From NCBI GenBank assembly GCA_014728085.1, contig WJMF01000099.1, positions 62,001-126,000 of the forward strand: a stretch of DNA of 64,000 bases. Direction: 5' to 3'. The stretch is from Candidatus Zhuqueibacterota bacterium. GTDB taxonomy: Bacteria; Zhuqueibacterota; Zhuqueibacteria; Residuimicrobiales; Oceaniaggregativiventaceae. Position 1 is the stretch's first letter; each line of letters begins with the position of its first letter. This document shows, one piece after another, positions 1-9,873 of this stretch. Below the pieces are notes generated by a model. That model saw only the letters and a program-made list of their open reading frames with translations. It was not told the DNA's origin and did no database searches. The position numbers and the translations under genes are program-made.

Positions 1-1911
1 GAAAAGTATGATATGTTGATCCTTTACGCTTTTTCCGATGCCAACGACCAGTTGATGGCACAGGAAATGCGGCGCCGTAATCCGGATCAAATTTTGCTCG
101 GCTCGGGGATAAACGGCATTTGGGTGAATGATCCACCGGCTTTTATGCTTTATCGCAGCTACCGGGGTACCCTGCTGGAAGATATCGAACCCGGACAGCC
201 GAGCTTTCGTGTCGATACCGTTGAAGGTGCGGATCTCGGTGTATATAGCGATGATCGCGTCTATTTATGGATCGGCGATGAAATTGTCCGGGTAACCATT
301 ATTGATGAAGCCGAAAATATTTTCCATGTGGTCAGCGATACCAGTTATCCCGGGGCTGTCAACGAGCAGCATTTTGCCGGCGATTCCGTTTTGAGCGCTA
401 TCCGGGACCAGGGGCCCGGTTTATATTGTACCTTCAGCGAATACGGCCCAACCTTGAACGGCCAGCGTTCCTGGGAGTATATGGCGGAAAAAAATATTGA
501 TCGTGAAATTCCCTATTACACCGGACTTTATGACGGTGTGTTTCATGATTTTTTTGCTTATAATCTCTATATCGGTCATTTCACCTTTGATCTCGATTAT
601 AACGGTGTCAGTGATCCGGAGGAGCATTCAAATAACTGGATCGGCAATACCTGGGGTTATGGCCGCGATCTTTTTGTCGAAACTGAACTGGCCGAGATGC
701 AGGAGGCATATCCGGGGGGAGCCCATTTGCTCAATCTAAACACCGGCAGCGCTCTGACGGATTATTACAATCTCTGCAGCGGTCATATGTTCGAAGGTTT
801 TCAGCGTTTTTCGGAATGGAGTTATGTAAAATACGATGCGACAACCTGGATCAACAATCATTCGGGTCCGAACACCAATTTTATCTTTGATTATTTTCCG
901 GAAAATAAATTTTATAACGGCAAAAACCGTTTCACCGAAGTCCGGTTCGGACTCGCGACGGCTATGATTTTTGAGTGCTATTACGCCCGTACGGCCGGCG
1001 ACACCTATTATCTGATGTTTTGGTACGATGAGTTTGAAACGGAGATGGGTTATCCGGTCGGCGATTATTATGAAATGAGCAATGGACTGGTTGCTCGAAA
1101 TTTTACCAATGGCTGCGTTGTCTGCAATCCCACCGGCTCGCCGCAGATTCTCAGCGCAAGTGATCTTCAGGGCGGGCCTTATTACCGTTTTCTCGGCGGT
1201 CAGCAACCCGATTTTAACAATGGTGAATTGTTCAACGGAACCCTGGAGCTCAGTGGCGCCGATTATGGTCCCCGCAACCTCAGAGGCGATGGTATCTTGT
1301 TGTTTAACGAACCTACGGTCTGTGTCAATGATATTATAATCGATAATTATTTCAATAACGGCACCTCTCCCGGCCAGGATTCTTCGGCATTCCAGCTGGT
1401 CGGCAGCTGGCGGGATTTAACCGCCAGCGGCTTTGAGGATTTTTCACAATGCAATCCTTTTTATTCCCAGCTTGCCAATGAGATGAGACACAGCAATTTC
1501 AATGGCGCCTATGGCTATAATGCCTGTTACGCCGGAGAGGGTGAAAAACAAGCCCTCTACCGTCCCTTTATCGGCGTACCGGGTTGGTACAAAGTCAGTG
1601 AATGGCATGGCTGGCACGGAAATACACCGGGAGCCGTCGATGAAGCCACCAATGTTCCCTTTCAGGTGGTGGTCTCCGGGGAGATAAAACTACGCGGTAT
1701 TATCAATCAACAACTGAATTATGGTCAATGGAACCGGTTGGGTTATGTTTACCTGCCACGGGGCACCGATGGCTATGTCAAGATCACGAACGCCGCCAAC
1801 GGAACCGTGATCGCCGATGCCATGAATTTTCATTATATGGGTCCGGATTATGTGCCGGATACCACACCGCCGGCTAGTCCTCAAAATATTCAGGTCTATA
1901 CTGTTGACTAG
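1..1911 (+). CDS. GHL15-like/golvesin-domain surface polysaccharide protein, 5' end outside window
   Basis: The frame is open from base 1, so the gene begins upstream; 636 residues are visible. The body, with many aromatic and Asp residues and segments such as YYTGLYDGVFHDFF and FNEPTVCVNDI, resembles the putative glycoside-hydrolase-like family 15 (GHL15) proteins found in polysaccharide loci. Residues of about 510-610, with GWYKVSEWHGWHGN, NYGQWNRLGYVYL and DGYVKITNAANG, look like the golvesin/xanthan-lyase C-terminal beta-sandwich. The protein stops right after PDTTPPASPQNIQVYTVD, which is normally the first strand of a fibronectin-III module, so the C-terminus appears cut short. Its position at the head of a glycosyltransferase cluster suggests a role in cell-surface or capsular polysaccharide handling. 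Family assignment is from remembered patterns and is moderate; catalytic activity is not shown. Confidence 0.6.
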   Translation, partial: EKYDMLILYAFSDANDQLMAQEMRRRNPDQILLGSGINGIWVNDPPAFMLYRSYRGTLLEDIEPGQPSFRVDTVEGADLGVYSDDRVYLWIGDEIVRVTIIDEAENIFHVVSDTSYPGAVNEQHFAGDSVLSAIRDQGPGLYCTFSEYGPTLNGQRSWEYMAEKNIDREIPYYTGLYDGVFHDFFAYNLYIGHFTFDLDYNGVSDPEEHSNNWIGNTWGYGRDLFVETELAEMQEAYPGGAHLLNLNTGSALTDYYNLCSGHMFEGFQRFSEWSYVKYDATTWINNHSGPNTNFIFDYFPENKFYNGKNRFTEVRFGLATAMIFECYYARTAGDTYYLMFWYDEFETEMGYPVGDYYEMSNGLVARNFTNGCVVCNPTGSPQILSASDLQGGPYYRFLGGQQPDFNNGELFNGTLELSGADYGPRNLRGDGILLFNEPTVCVNDIIIDNYFNNGTSPGQDSSAFQLVGSWRDLTASGFEDFSQCNPFYSQLANEMRHSNFNGAYGYNACYAGEGEKQALYRPFIGVPGWYKVSEWHGWHGNTPGAVDEATNVPFQVVVSGEIKLRGIINQQLNYGQWNRLGYVYLPRGTDGYVKITNAANGTVIADAMNFHYMGPDYVPDTTPPASPQNIQVYTVD

Positions 1912-1965
1912 CACTGGCGTGTAATTTGTAGATTTTCTAAAGCATCAAATTATAGGAGAGCTCTG

Positions 1966-2766
1966 TTGGCAAGATTTCAGCGATGGGCTGTTTATCATAA
2001 AGGCGTGGAAGAAAAGGGAAAACTTGCCAAACTTTATGTTAAATGGATTGGGGGGTCGACATATACAGCTCATAATTTTTTAATTCATTTAAATAAAGTA
2101 TTGCCCTCAAAACACTACCAATCGATACTGGATGCAGGCTGCGGAAAAGGGGATTTTACCTTCTATTTGGCAGACAATTATCCTGACAGCCATATAGAAG
2201 GGTGGGATAAATCCGATCCCGAACTGCATGAACTCGGCAACAATATCACGGTTTGCCGGCGTATCAAAGCAATCGGCAGCTATCAAAATGTCGATTTTTT
2301 CGAAAAAGATCTACACGATTTGAATGCGGAGAACGCCTTTGACCTTATTCTCTCTATTCATGTTCTTGAGCATATTCCGAATAACGAATTGATTCTGGAA
2401 AAATTTTACCGCGCTCTCAGGCCAGGCGGTATTCTGCATATACAGCTTCCGGGTAAAAACGATCACACGTTTTTCCTGCTTGAACACTTTACCGATTTTT
2501 ATGAATGGGAAGAAAAGGAACATATCGGACGCGTTTACACCATGTCCGGTCTTGTCCTCCTGCTCGAACAGCTCGGTTTTCGAGTTTTGCAAAAACGCAC
2601 GGACGGACATGTTCTATCCGGCTTTTTATTCGATTTGACCGAGACCTGTAAACAAAGATGCATGCCCTTATATGCCATATTGCTTCCTGCTGCCAGATTC
2701 ATCAACCGGGTGCTAAGTGTTTTCGACAATAAGAAAGGCAACCTTGTTCTGGTGGCACAAAAGTGA
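1966..2766 (+). CDS. Class I SAM-dependent methyltransferase
   Basis: 266 residues. A Rossmann SAM-binding motif LDAGCGKGDFTFYLAD lies near residue 50, an acidic loop (EGWDKSD) follows, then FDLILSIHVLEHIPN and the LRPGGILHIQLPG post-motif, which is the classic Methyltransf_11/UbiE fold. The start is a TTG preceded by AGGAG (1954-1958); an ATG six codons later (1984) lacks a comparable ribosome binding site. It sits 54 bases after the golvesin-type gene and 45 before a glycosyltransferase, so it probably methylates a sugar or lipid-linked intermediate of the polysaccharide made by this cluster. The substrate is inferred only from context. Confidence 0.8.
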   Translation: MARFQRWAVYHKGVEEKGKLAKLYVKWIGGSTYTAHNFLIHLNKVLPSKHYQSILDAGCGKGDFTFYLADNYPDSHIEGWDKSDPELHELGNNITVCRRIKAIGSYQNVDFFEKDLHDLNAENAFDLILSIHVLEHIPNNELILEKFYRALRPGGILHIQLPGKNDHTFFLLEHFTDFYEWEEKEHIGRVYTMSGLVLLLEQLGFRVLQKRTDGHVLSGFLFDLTETCKQRCMPLYAILLPAARFINRVLSVFDNKKGNLVLVAQK

Positions 2767-2811
2767 AAAATCAGCGGATGCGAGAACCTGCGATCAATTT
2801 AGGGAGTCAAA

Positions 2812-3996
2812 TTGCGCATCGTATATTTTAATTATATGGCAGACCTGTATGGAAGCTCGATTGGGTCAACAATAAAAGCTCAGGAATTGCTCGGTCATCT
2901 TCGCGAACGGGGTCATGAGGTAACCAGTTTTTGGCGATATGGAAAGACGTCGCCAAAAACGGAACGTTCAAGAGCGGACAAAAGATCTCCGCTCCGGCAT
3001 CCGTTTTTACGCCGGATTCTCTATACACCTAAAGAAATCGTAAAAAACATCTTTGATCTCATTGCTGAATATCGCTTTATCGTTAAACACAAACCCGATA
3101 TCATCATCAGCAGAGTGGATGCCTATCGATTTTCATCGTCCCTTTTGGCAAGATGGTGTGGTATCCCTTTGTTGCTGGAGGCAGATGGTGCGAATTCTTA
3201 TGAGTGGCTGCAGTATAATAATCGCGATGGTATCATCTGGAAACGCTGTTTGCTTTTAATTGAAAAGTTAAATTTCCGCATTGCCAGCCAGGTGTTTGTA
3301 CAATCAACCGTGACCAAAATCTATTACGATCAGCTATATGGATACGGCCACAAGATTGGTGTTATTACCAATGCAGCAACGCCCAGAACCAGTCCTGAAC
3401 GCGCCGCTCTTCGGGCTGAATTTTCTATGCAACCTGCGTCTGTTGTATGCGGGTTTTTGGGATCGCTGCATTACTGGCATGGCACCAATGTATTACAGGA
3501 GCTGATTAGCCGGGTTGTGGAAAAATACGATCAACTTGTGTTTTTGATTGTTGGCGGAGGCGGTCCGAATGCTGAGGATTTTAAAGCATTCTGCTATGCC
3601 AAACCCTGGAGTAAGCGGGTGATTATACACGATTATCAGGACCATGCCGATGTCCATCACTATATCAATCTATTTGATATAGCCCTGGCGCCTTATACAG
3701 ATCAGAATTTATTCTATTATTCCCCGGTCAAAATTTTTGAGTATATGGCGCTGGCAAAACCCGTCCTGACCGTTCCGGTGGGACAAATAGAAGAAATTAT
3801 TCAACACGGTTATAACGGCTATTTTTTTAAACCAGGGTGCATGACTGATCTGGAAGAAAAACTCGCAGAGCTGATTCACAATAGCGATTTGCGCCAAATG
3901 CTTGGTCGGCATGCGCTTACAACCATCCGGCAGCACCATACCTGGACTCACAAAGCCAAAGAACTGGAACAGATGTGTCTAAAAGCAAAAAACTGA
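2812..3996 (+). CDS. GT4-family glycosyltransferase
   Basis: 394 residues. The N-terminal half has the GT-B pattern of an activated-sugar transferase (GSTIKAQELLGHLRERGHEVT, then a GIPLLLEADGANSYEW segment). The C-terminal half carries the GT4 features VCGFLGSLHYWHGTN, LFDIALAPYTDQNLFYYSPVKIFEYMALAKPVLT and GYNGYFFKPG; the EYMA/KPV portion corresponds to the nucleotide-sugar E-x7-E region. It starts with TTG behind AGGGAG. It lies in the same direction as its neighbours with short gaps and is probably part of the same polysaccharide transcript. Donor and acceptor sugars cannot be read from the sequence. Confidence 0.85.
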   Translation: MRIVYFNYMADLYGSSIGSTIKAQELLGHLRERGHEVTSFWRYGKTSPKTERSRADKRSPLRHPFLRRILYTPKEIVKNIFDLIAEYRFIVKHKPDIIISRVDAYRFSSSLLARWCGIPLLLEADGANSYEWLQYNNRDGIIWKRCLLLIEKLNFRIASQVFVQSTVTKIYYDQLYGYGHKIGVITNAATPRTSPERAALRAEFSMQPASVVCGFLGSLHYWHGTNVLQELISRVVEKYDQLVFLIVGGGGPNAEDFKAFCYAKPWSKRVIIHDYQDHADVHHYINLFDIALAPYTDQNLFYYSPVKIFEYMALAKPVLTVPVGQIEEIIQHGYNGYFFKPGCMTDLEEKLAELIHNSDLRQMLGRHALTTIRQHHTWTHKAKELEQMCLKAKN

Positions 3997-4015
3997 AATT
4001 CTAAAGGATGATTTT

Positions 4016-5623
4016 TTGTCAAGGATCGATTCACGCATTCAACTTGCTTTTGCAGCAGCACTACTTGTGCTTGTTATGTACCTGCACTTTTATGGCAATA
4101 GCCGTATTGTTTTGGGCAGCGATGAGCTTCATCCGGCACGCACGCTCATCAGTGACGATTGGAGCCTGACGGATTATCCCTGGCCCCGGGAAGCGGTTCG
4201 GGAATATTATAAAAATTGGCCCATCCAATTTCCCCCGCTATTTGGACTGTTAACGCGTTCGGCCGTGGTTTGTTTTGGTTCCAACGCATTTGCACTGCGC
4301 TTTTTCCCGGCCCTTTTCGCTGTTCTGGCTGTTTTGCTGGGCTATCGTCTGTTCAGGCTCTATTTTTCCGTCTCCTGGTCCCTGGTCGGGGTGTTGTTGA
4401 TGGGCGCTGCCTCCAGGAATTTTATTATTTATGCCAAATCTCTAAAACATTATACCGCCGACGTATTGATGACCGTAATTCTTATTTATCTCGGTAAACA
4501 GCTCATTACCAAAGGCGGTAAAAAATACTGGCTGCTTTTTATCACCATCGCGATAGCAGGGCTGTATCTGGCATTCGCCTCTGTATTCGTCACGGTCTCC
4601 GTATTTGTGATCCTTTTGCTCGTTTTCAAAGCAAGGGAGAAACCGTTTCGCTACTATTTTGCGGCGGCAGCACTTTTATATGGATTGTTCGCTCTCTTTT
4701 TGTATATAACGTTTATCGCCGGCGCTGTAAGCAACCCGGTATTTTTGCGTGATTGGTCCGTACAGATATTGAACTGGAACAGGATATCGGAGATCGATTA
4801 TCTGGCCCATTATACAGGGCACGTGGTTTTGCATATACTGCGCATGTCGCGATATTTTTTTAATGTTGCTTTACCGGTATGGATTGCCTTTAATGTTTTA
4901 ATCGCCTTTTGGCTGCTTTATTTGCTCAGGCGAAAAAGATGGCAAGAGTTGCTGCTATACCTTTTGCCCTTATTCCTGGTTATTGTAGCATCGGTAACCG
5001 GTAAATATCCTTTTTCCGCCGGCAGATTGTCGCTTTTTCTCCTTCCTGTTTGGAGTGTTATGATTGTCGGCGGTGCATGGCTCAGTTCAAAATGGCTTGA
5101 AAAGCGATCGAAAATTTTATGGATTCTTTTTTTATTTGCTTTTGCCTGGGCGATCGCCAGACCGGTTTATATCAACATCCTCAAAGTAGATCATTACAAA
5201 TATGGCGGCGGTAGACGGGTGGACCTAATGATGCAGACGTTAAAGCAAAATGCCCGGAAGGGGGATACGGTGTTCCTGCATTGGGGTGCGATTTTACCCT
5301 TTTATTTCTATTATACCGATCATCAACCGGGATACCGGAAACGCTATCCCGTTGCTAATGATTCAGGCTATATAGAGGTTATCTACGGAGAAGAACGCAG
5401 CTTTCATCCTGAAGCTTATGAAAAAATGTATCATAAGGTTGAATCCGTTCCCGGCCGGCTTTGGCTTGCATTTGCACACCGGTGGCCGGAACCGGATATG
5501 ACCACCCTGTTGGAAAGAATCGATCGGCAGCGAACCAGAATACAGCGTTGGGAATTTGATGGTTGTAACCTGGTTCTGTTCGGACCTGCCGGCAACTCTT
5601 TCAAAGAGACATCTCCAGAGTAG
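4016..5623 (+). CDS. GT39-like (ArnT/PMT family) membrane glycosyltransferase
   Basis: 535 residues with about ten hydrophobic segments and a short soluble C-terminal domain. After the first membrane helix there is GSDELHPARTL, whose acidic pair matches the catalytic DE loop of polyprenyl-phosphate-sugar transferases of the GT39/GT83 (Dolichyl-P-mannose mannosyltransferase, ArnT) superfamily. SRNFIIYAKSLKHYTADV resembles the second conserved loop of such enzymes. It starts with TTG behind AAAGGATG, 19 bases after the preceding GT4 gene. It likely moves a sugar from a lipid carrier on the periplasmic side of the inner membrane. A second paralog lies at 8361-9836. Substrate unknown. Confidence 0.75.
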   Translation: MSRIDSRIQLAFAAALLVLVMYLHFYGNSRIVLGSDELHPARTLISDDWSLTDYPWPREAVREYYKNWPIQFPPLFGLLTRSAVVCFGSNAFALRFFPALFAVLAVLLGYRLFRLYFSVSWSLVGVLLMGAASRNFIIYAKSLKHYTADVLMTVILIYLGKQLITKGGKKYWLLFITIAIAGLYLAFASVFVTVSVFVILLLVFKAREKPFRYYFAAAALLYGLFALFLYITFIAGAVSNPVFLRDWSVQILNWNRISEIDYLAHYTGHVVLHILRMSRYFFNVALPVWIAFNVLIAFWLLYLLRRKRWQELLLYLLPLFLVIVASVTGKYPFSAGRLSLFLLPVWSVMIVGGAWLSSKWLEKRSKILWILFLFAFAWAIARPVYINILKVDHYKYGGGRRVDLMMQTLKQNARKGDTVFLHWGAILPFYFYYTDHQPGYRKRYPVANDSGYIEVIYGEERSFHPEAYEKMYHKVESVPGRLWLAFAHRWPEPDMTTLLERIDRQRTRIQRWEFDGCNLVLFGPAGNSFKETSPE

Positions 5624-5648
5624 GGAAAGGACAATAAACAGAATAATC

Positions 5649-6827
5649 ATGAAAAAAGTTAATGTACTCCAGTTGGTGGATAGTTTTGGTATAGGCGGGG
5701 CGGAAAAAAAGCTCAAAGAGTTGATCGAACATATGGATTCCAGCCGCTTTGATACCACGATCTGTAACGTCGGCCATGGTGACAAGATTCTCGACTATTT
5801 TAAAGATGTGGGATACCCGGTTATTCCCATATACCGTAAATACCGCCTGGATCCCAGTCCGGTATGGAGATTGGCTCACCTGATTCGTCAGAACCGCATA
5901 GACGTTATCATGACCACGCTTTTTTATGCCGATTTTTTGGGTGCCCTGGTCGGAAAACGGGCCGGGGCTAAAGCTGTTTTTTCATGGGAAACCATATCAT
6001 CGCCGGAGTGGCTCTATCCGCGGCGTCTCTATCCCTATCGGGCCGTGATCCGCAATATCGATAAAGTGATATCGGTTTCCAACGCTACCGCAAAATGGCT
6101 GGTGGATATACGCAGGGTGCCGGAAGAAATGGTTCAGGTCATTCCTTACGGTGTGAATCTGGAAACGTACCGCCGACGCCAGGATGACTTGCGCCGGCAA
6201 TTGAACATTTCCCCTCACGACCCGGTCATCGGCATGGTTTGCCGTCTGCATCCACAGAAAGGCCACGTTTATTTAATCGAAGCAGCCGGCCGGATTATAG
6301 ATAAATTCCCGAATGTGCATTTTGTCCTTGCCGGTACCGGGCCTTTGGAACAAGAGTTGAAAACACAGGTGAGGGCAAAAGGCCTGGAATCGTGTTTCCA
6401 CTTTCTGGGATTTTGCAGCGATGTTGTTTCGGTTTATTCTATTTGTGATATCTTTACCTTGCCGTCTTTATATGAGGGATTACCCAATGTCGTTTTGGAA
6501 GCGATGGCTGTTTCCAATCCGGTTGTTGCCACGCCGGTAGATGGCACCAAAGAAGCGGTTGTTGACGGCGAGACGGGTATTTTGGTCCCTGTCCGGGATG
6601 CACAGAAACTGGCGGAGGCGTTGATCGATCTTTTATCCAACCCCGGTAAAGCCAAAAAGATGGGAGAAAAAAGCCGTGAGCGGGTGGAAAAACATTTTTC
6701 CTTAACGGCTCAGGTCAAACAATTTCAGAATTTGTACGAGTATTATGTTAATAAAAATAGATACCATAACCAGGATAACCATACCTCAAGTATGGAAGAA
6801 CACATCTATACTGCTGTCCGGGATTAA
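5649..6827 (+). CDS. GT4-family glycosyltransferase
   Basis: 392 residues from the ATG that opens MKKVNVLQLVDSFGIGGAEKKL, the usual GT4 N-terminus with a GG loop. Earlier in-frame starts overlap the preceding gene and encode unrelated sequence. Conserved C-terminal elements are VIGMVCRLHPQKGHVYLIEA, FVLAGTGPLEQEL, FHFLGFCSDV, and the E-x7-E donor site in LPSLYEGLPNVVLEAMAVSNPVVAT. It is a clear retaining GT-B glycosyltransferase of the WaaG/PimA type. It lies between a GT39-like gene and the flavoprotein gene, consistent with assembly of an O-antigen or capsule-like glycan in the cytoplasm. Confidence 0.88.
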   Translation: MKKVNVLQLVDSFGIGGAEKKLKELIEHMDSSRFDTTICNVGHGDKILDYFKDVGYPVIPIYRKYRLDPSPVWRLAHLIRQNRIDVIMTTLFYADFLGALVGKRAGAKAVFSWETISSPEWLYPRRLYPYRAVIRNIDKVISVSNATAKWLVDIRRVPEEMVQVIPYGVNLETYRRRQDDLRRQLNISPHDPVIGMVCRLHPQKGHVYLIEAAGRIIDKFPNVHFVLAGTGPLEQELKTQVRAKGLESCFHFLGFCSDVVSVYSICDIFTLPSLYEGLPNVVLEAMAVSNPVVATPVDGTKEAVVDGETGILVPVRDAQKLAEALIDLLSNPGKAKKMGEKSRERVEKHFSLTAQVKQFQNLYEYYVNKNRYHNQDNHTSSMEEHIYTAVRD

Positions 6828-6895
6828 GCGTAAATCGGGAGTAAAGAGCAACAATAGAACCGTTTAGGATAGAGTTCAAGAATGGGAGGAACTGA

Positions 6896-8350
6896 ATGCA
6901 CCAGAAGGAATACGAATGTTGCATACTCGGCGCCGGGCCGGCCGGGTTGGGAACCGCAATGGAATTGGTCAAACATAGAGTTCGCGATTGTGTTGTGATC
7001 GATCGCAATCATACAGTTGGTGGATTGTCCCGAACCGAAGTGTTTGACGGCACCCGTTTCGATGTTGGTCCCCATCGGTTTTTTACCAAAAACAGAGAGA
7101 TCAATCAGCTGTGGCATGACACGCTCGGCGAAGAATTCGTTCCGGTTGAAAGATTGACCCGTATTTTTTATAATAAAAAGTTGTTCAATTATCCTCTCAA
7201 AGCTGGTGATGCGCTGACCAAAATGGGAATCACAGAATCGATGCATGCCATGTTTTCCTTTGCTTTGGCAAAATTTTACCGCTCTCGTGACGCGGTGAGC
7301 TTTGAGGACTGGATCGTCGCAAAGTTTGGACGCAAAATATATGAAACATTTTTCAAGACTTATACAGAAAAGGTTTGGGGGATTCCCTGCGATCAAATCG
7401 GAGCTGAATGGGCAGCTCAGCGCATAAAAGGACTCGATCTCTTTCAGGTGATGAAAAATACCTTGCGTTTGAACAAAAAGGACAACATTAAAACGCTTGT
7501 CGATCAGTTCGATTACCCTCTCCTTGGCGCCGGGTATATGTATGAGGCCATGGCGGACAAGGTTGCTGCCAGAGGGGTTCACGTCTTAACCGATACGACC
7601 ATACAACAATTTCAGCGCAACGATCGGGAAATCACAGCGATTAAGGTGCGCGATAGAGACGGCAATTCATTTTTGATCAAGGCCGGACATTATTTCAACA
7701 GTATTCCGATAACAACCTTTTTTAAAATGCTTTCACCGGTTGAAGATGACCGGGTGCAAAAAGCCGCGGATTCGCTCTATTTCCGCGATCACATTACCGT
7801 TAATTTGCTGGTCGATAGCACGGATGTTTTTCCGGATCAATGGATTTATATCCACGCACCGGAGGTACTGATGGCGCGGGTGGCTAATTATCGTAATTTT
7901 TCTGCAAAAATGGTTCCGGCCGGCAAGTCTGCACTGAGTGTCGAATACTTTGTGTTTAAAGGCGATCAGGTCTGGAACAAATCCGATGAAGAGTTGATTC
8001 GGTTGGCTGTTGAAGAAATGCACCGGTCAACCCTGATCAAGAACGATCAGGTCGAAAAAGGTTGGGTCGTTCGCGAAACCGAGAGTTATCCCACTTATTA
8101 CATCGGTTTTCAGGAACCCTATTCAGTATTAAAGCAGGTACTGAATCAGTATAAAAACCTCACTCCGATCGGACGAGGAGGGCTATACAAGTATAACAAT
8201 CAGGACCATTCCATTTATAGCGGACTTTTGGCGGCAAGGAATTATGCCAAAAGTGAGCCCGTTCGTTATAACCTTTGGGATATAAATATCGACGCAGAAT
8301 ATCAGGAGAGTTTGGAACGGCAAGAATTGGATGAATTCTCAAAACACTAG
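6896..8350 (+). CDS. FAD-dependent oxidoreductase of the UDP-galactopyranose mutase/amine oxidase type
   Basis: 484 residues. The N-terminal dinucleotide fold is ILGAGPAGLG (G12, G14, G17), followed by VIDRNHTVGGLSRTEVFDGTRFDVGPHRFF, the NAD(P)-binding_8 signature shared by UDP-galactopyranose mutases and related polysaccharide-locus flavoproteins. TYTEKVWGIPCDQIGAEWAAQRIKG is the region that follows in that group, and a C-terminal FAD-contact segment is LTPIGRGGLYKYNNQDHS. The length is larger than the typical mutase (about 370-400), so it is better described as a mutase-like relative than as Glf itself. ATG start behind GGGAGGAA, well spaced. In this cluster it may isomerise or oxidise a sugar nucleotide. 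Confidence 0.75.
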   Translation: MHQKEYECCILGAGPAGLGTAMELVKHRVRDCVVIDRNHTVGGLSRTEVFDGTRFDVGPHRFFTKNREINQLWHDTLGEEFVPVERLTRIFYNKKLFNYPLKAGDALTKMGITESMHAMFSFALAKFYRSRDAVSFEDWIVAKFGRKIYETFFKTYTEKVWGIPCDQIGAEWAAQRIKGLDLFQVMKNTLRLNKKDNIKTLVDQFDYPLLGAGYMYEAMADKVAARGVHVLTDTTIQQFQRNDREITAIKVRDRDGNSFLIKAGHYFNSIPITTFFKMLSPVEDDRVQKAADSLYFRDHITVNLLVDSTDVFPDQWIYIHAPEVLMARVANYRNFSAKMVPAGKSALSVEYFVFKGDQVWNKSDEELIRLAVEEMHRSTLIKNDQVEKGWVVRETESYPTYYIGFQEPYSVLKQVLNQYKNLTPIGRGGLYKYNNQDHSIYSGLLAARNYAKSEPVRYNLWDINIDAEYQESLERQELDEFSKH

Positions 8351-8360
8351 ATTTTAATGA

Positions 8361-9836
8361 ATGAGTGAGGATGTTTTGCAAAACAAAGATACTTTTGCCG
8401 GCAGAATGGTACAAAATATTTATTTTGTTTTGACTATTTTGTTTTTGATCAATTTAATTACATCCCTAAAAGCGGGTATGGGGAACGATGAAGGCATCTG
8501 GAACTATATCGGCCAACTGTGGTCAAATTATTCAATTCCTCCCTATACAGGAGCTGTTGAGAACAAAACACCGGGGATCTTTTTCCTGTTTGGATTGTCC
8601 AACAGCTTGTTCGGCATGAATTACTGGTTCCCCCGGTTAATTGCCGTTGTTGCTATTGTTATTACCTCTTTTTTCCTCTACCTTGTCGGGCGTCGTCTTT
8701 ACAGCCATACCACCGGTATTCTATGCGCCTATATTTTTGGTCTCTCTATGACCTGGCGTTTGATGGATGGCCTTTATACATCACAGACTGAAACCTTTAT
8801 GGTGCTCTTTACTGTTATAGCAATCTACTATTTGATACTTGCTTTACAAAGCGATCGATTTTATAAACGGCACTTTTTACTGATCGGGTTTTTTCTCGGA
8901 GCTGCAATCAGCTTCAAGCAAATCGCTATTTTTAGCGGTCTTTTCGTGGTTATCGCTTGTGCCTGGATAAAGCCATTTCGCCTTCATATTATTAAAGTTT
9001 ATCTATGGATCGCTTTAGGGACGATGGCCTCTGTACTGCTATCCTGTATGCCTCTGTGGTTTTCCAATGTCTCTTTTATGGATTATATCGACGGTGCCTG
9101 GCTCATCCTGCTCAAGTCCGGAAGCTCCCTGGGGCCGGAGAATCGTTTGATTTATTTTTTAGGTGCCTGGAAAAGGCTATCCATCGCGCTTTTCTATCCA
9201 TTTTTATTTCTCTTTTTTGTCAATTGGCGTCTGTTACTTGAGAAAAATATTCCGGTTGTCTTGCTGACGATATGGCTGGGACTTGATTTTATCGCTATAA
9301 ATTTGTCGGGATATTACTATGGTCATCAATTCAAACATATTCTTCCGGTTTTTTCACTGATCACAGCAATTACGCTTTCTGTATTGCTGGATAACCTCAT
9401 AAAGGAAAATAAATTCAGATGGCGGCTGCAGTTGTTAATGGTTGTTCTGTTGCTTTGGGCACCCCATGGTGCTTTTATGGACAGGCTCAGACCATGGCTT
9501 GCCGAGTCACAAAAAGCGTACAGAGAGTTGGGACTGTGGTTGAAGGAGAATACAACACCTGATGACTATATTTATATTTGGGGAGCAAAAGGAAATACCA
9601 TCCAGGCCTATAGCGAGCGCCGATCTGCATCTGAATACTTTAATTCAATTTTTGTTTATATCCCCGGTGCTTTGGAGGAACTGGTGAGGGATTTACACCT
9701 AAACTGTCCCAAATGGATTCTCATAGATAGAGATGGCCGCTATGATACACCCGAATTTTTTAAAGAGGTATTGGATGGTTATTCTCTGGTTTCCCACGAG
9801 TGCGGATATGATGTTTACAAGATTGCCTTGAGATAG
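8361..9836 (+). CDS. GT39-like membrane glycosyltransferase
   Basis: 491 residues with about nine to eleven hydrophobic helices. Just after the first helix is GMGNDEGIWNYIGQLW, the acidic-pair loop of the GT39/GT83 superfamily, and GAVENKTPGIFFLFGLSN follows as in ArnT-like proteins. A soluble tail ends the protein (DDYIYIWGAKGNTIQAYSERR). It is the second such enzyme in the cluster and starts only 10 bases after the flavoprotein stop. It probably acts at the outer face of the inner membrane on a lipid-linked sugar donor. The donor and acceptor are not identifiable. Confidence 0.72.
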   Translation: MSEDVLQNKDTFAGRMVQNIYFVLTILFLINLITSLKAGMGNDEGIWNYIGQLWSNYSIPPYTGAVENKTPGIFFLFGLSNSLFGMNYWFPRLIAVVAIVITSFFLYLVGRRLYSHTTGILCAYIFGLSMTWRLMDGLYTSQTETFMVLFTVIAIYYLILALQSDRFYKRHFLLIGFFLGAAISFKQIAIFSGLFVVIACAWIKPFRLHIIKVYLWIALGTMASVLLSCMPLWFSNVSFMDYIDGAWLILLKSGSSLGPENRLIYFLGAWKRLSIALFYPFLFLFFVNWRLLLEKNIPVVLLTIWLGLDFIAINLSGYYYGHQFKHILPVFSLITAITLSVLLDNLIKENKFRWRLQLLMVVLLLWAPHGAFMDRLRPWLAESQKAYRELGLWLKENTTPDDYIYIWGAKGNTIQAYSERRSASEYFNSIFVYIPGALEELVRDLHLNCPKWILIDRDGRYDTPEFFKEVLDGYSLVSHECGYDVYKIALR

Positions 9837-9873
9837 TAATGTGCCGATGAAATCACCACTAGACGGATGACTG

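Noticed and set aside
6824-7582. Open frame of 252 codons on the minus strand inside the flavoprotein gene
   Set aside because: It opposes a conserved FAD-binding coding sequence and has no family features.
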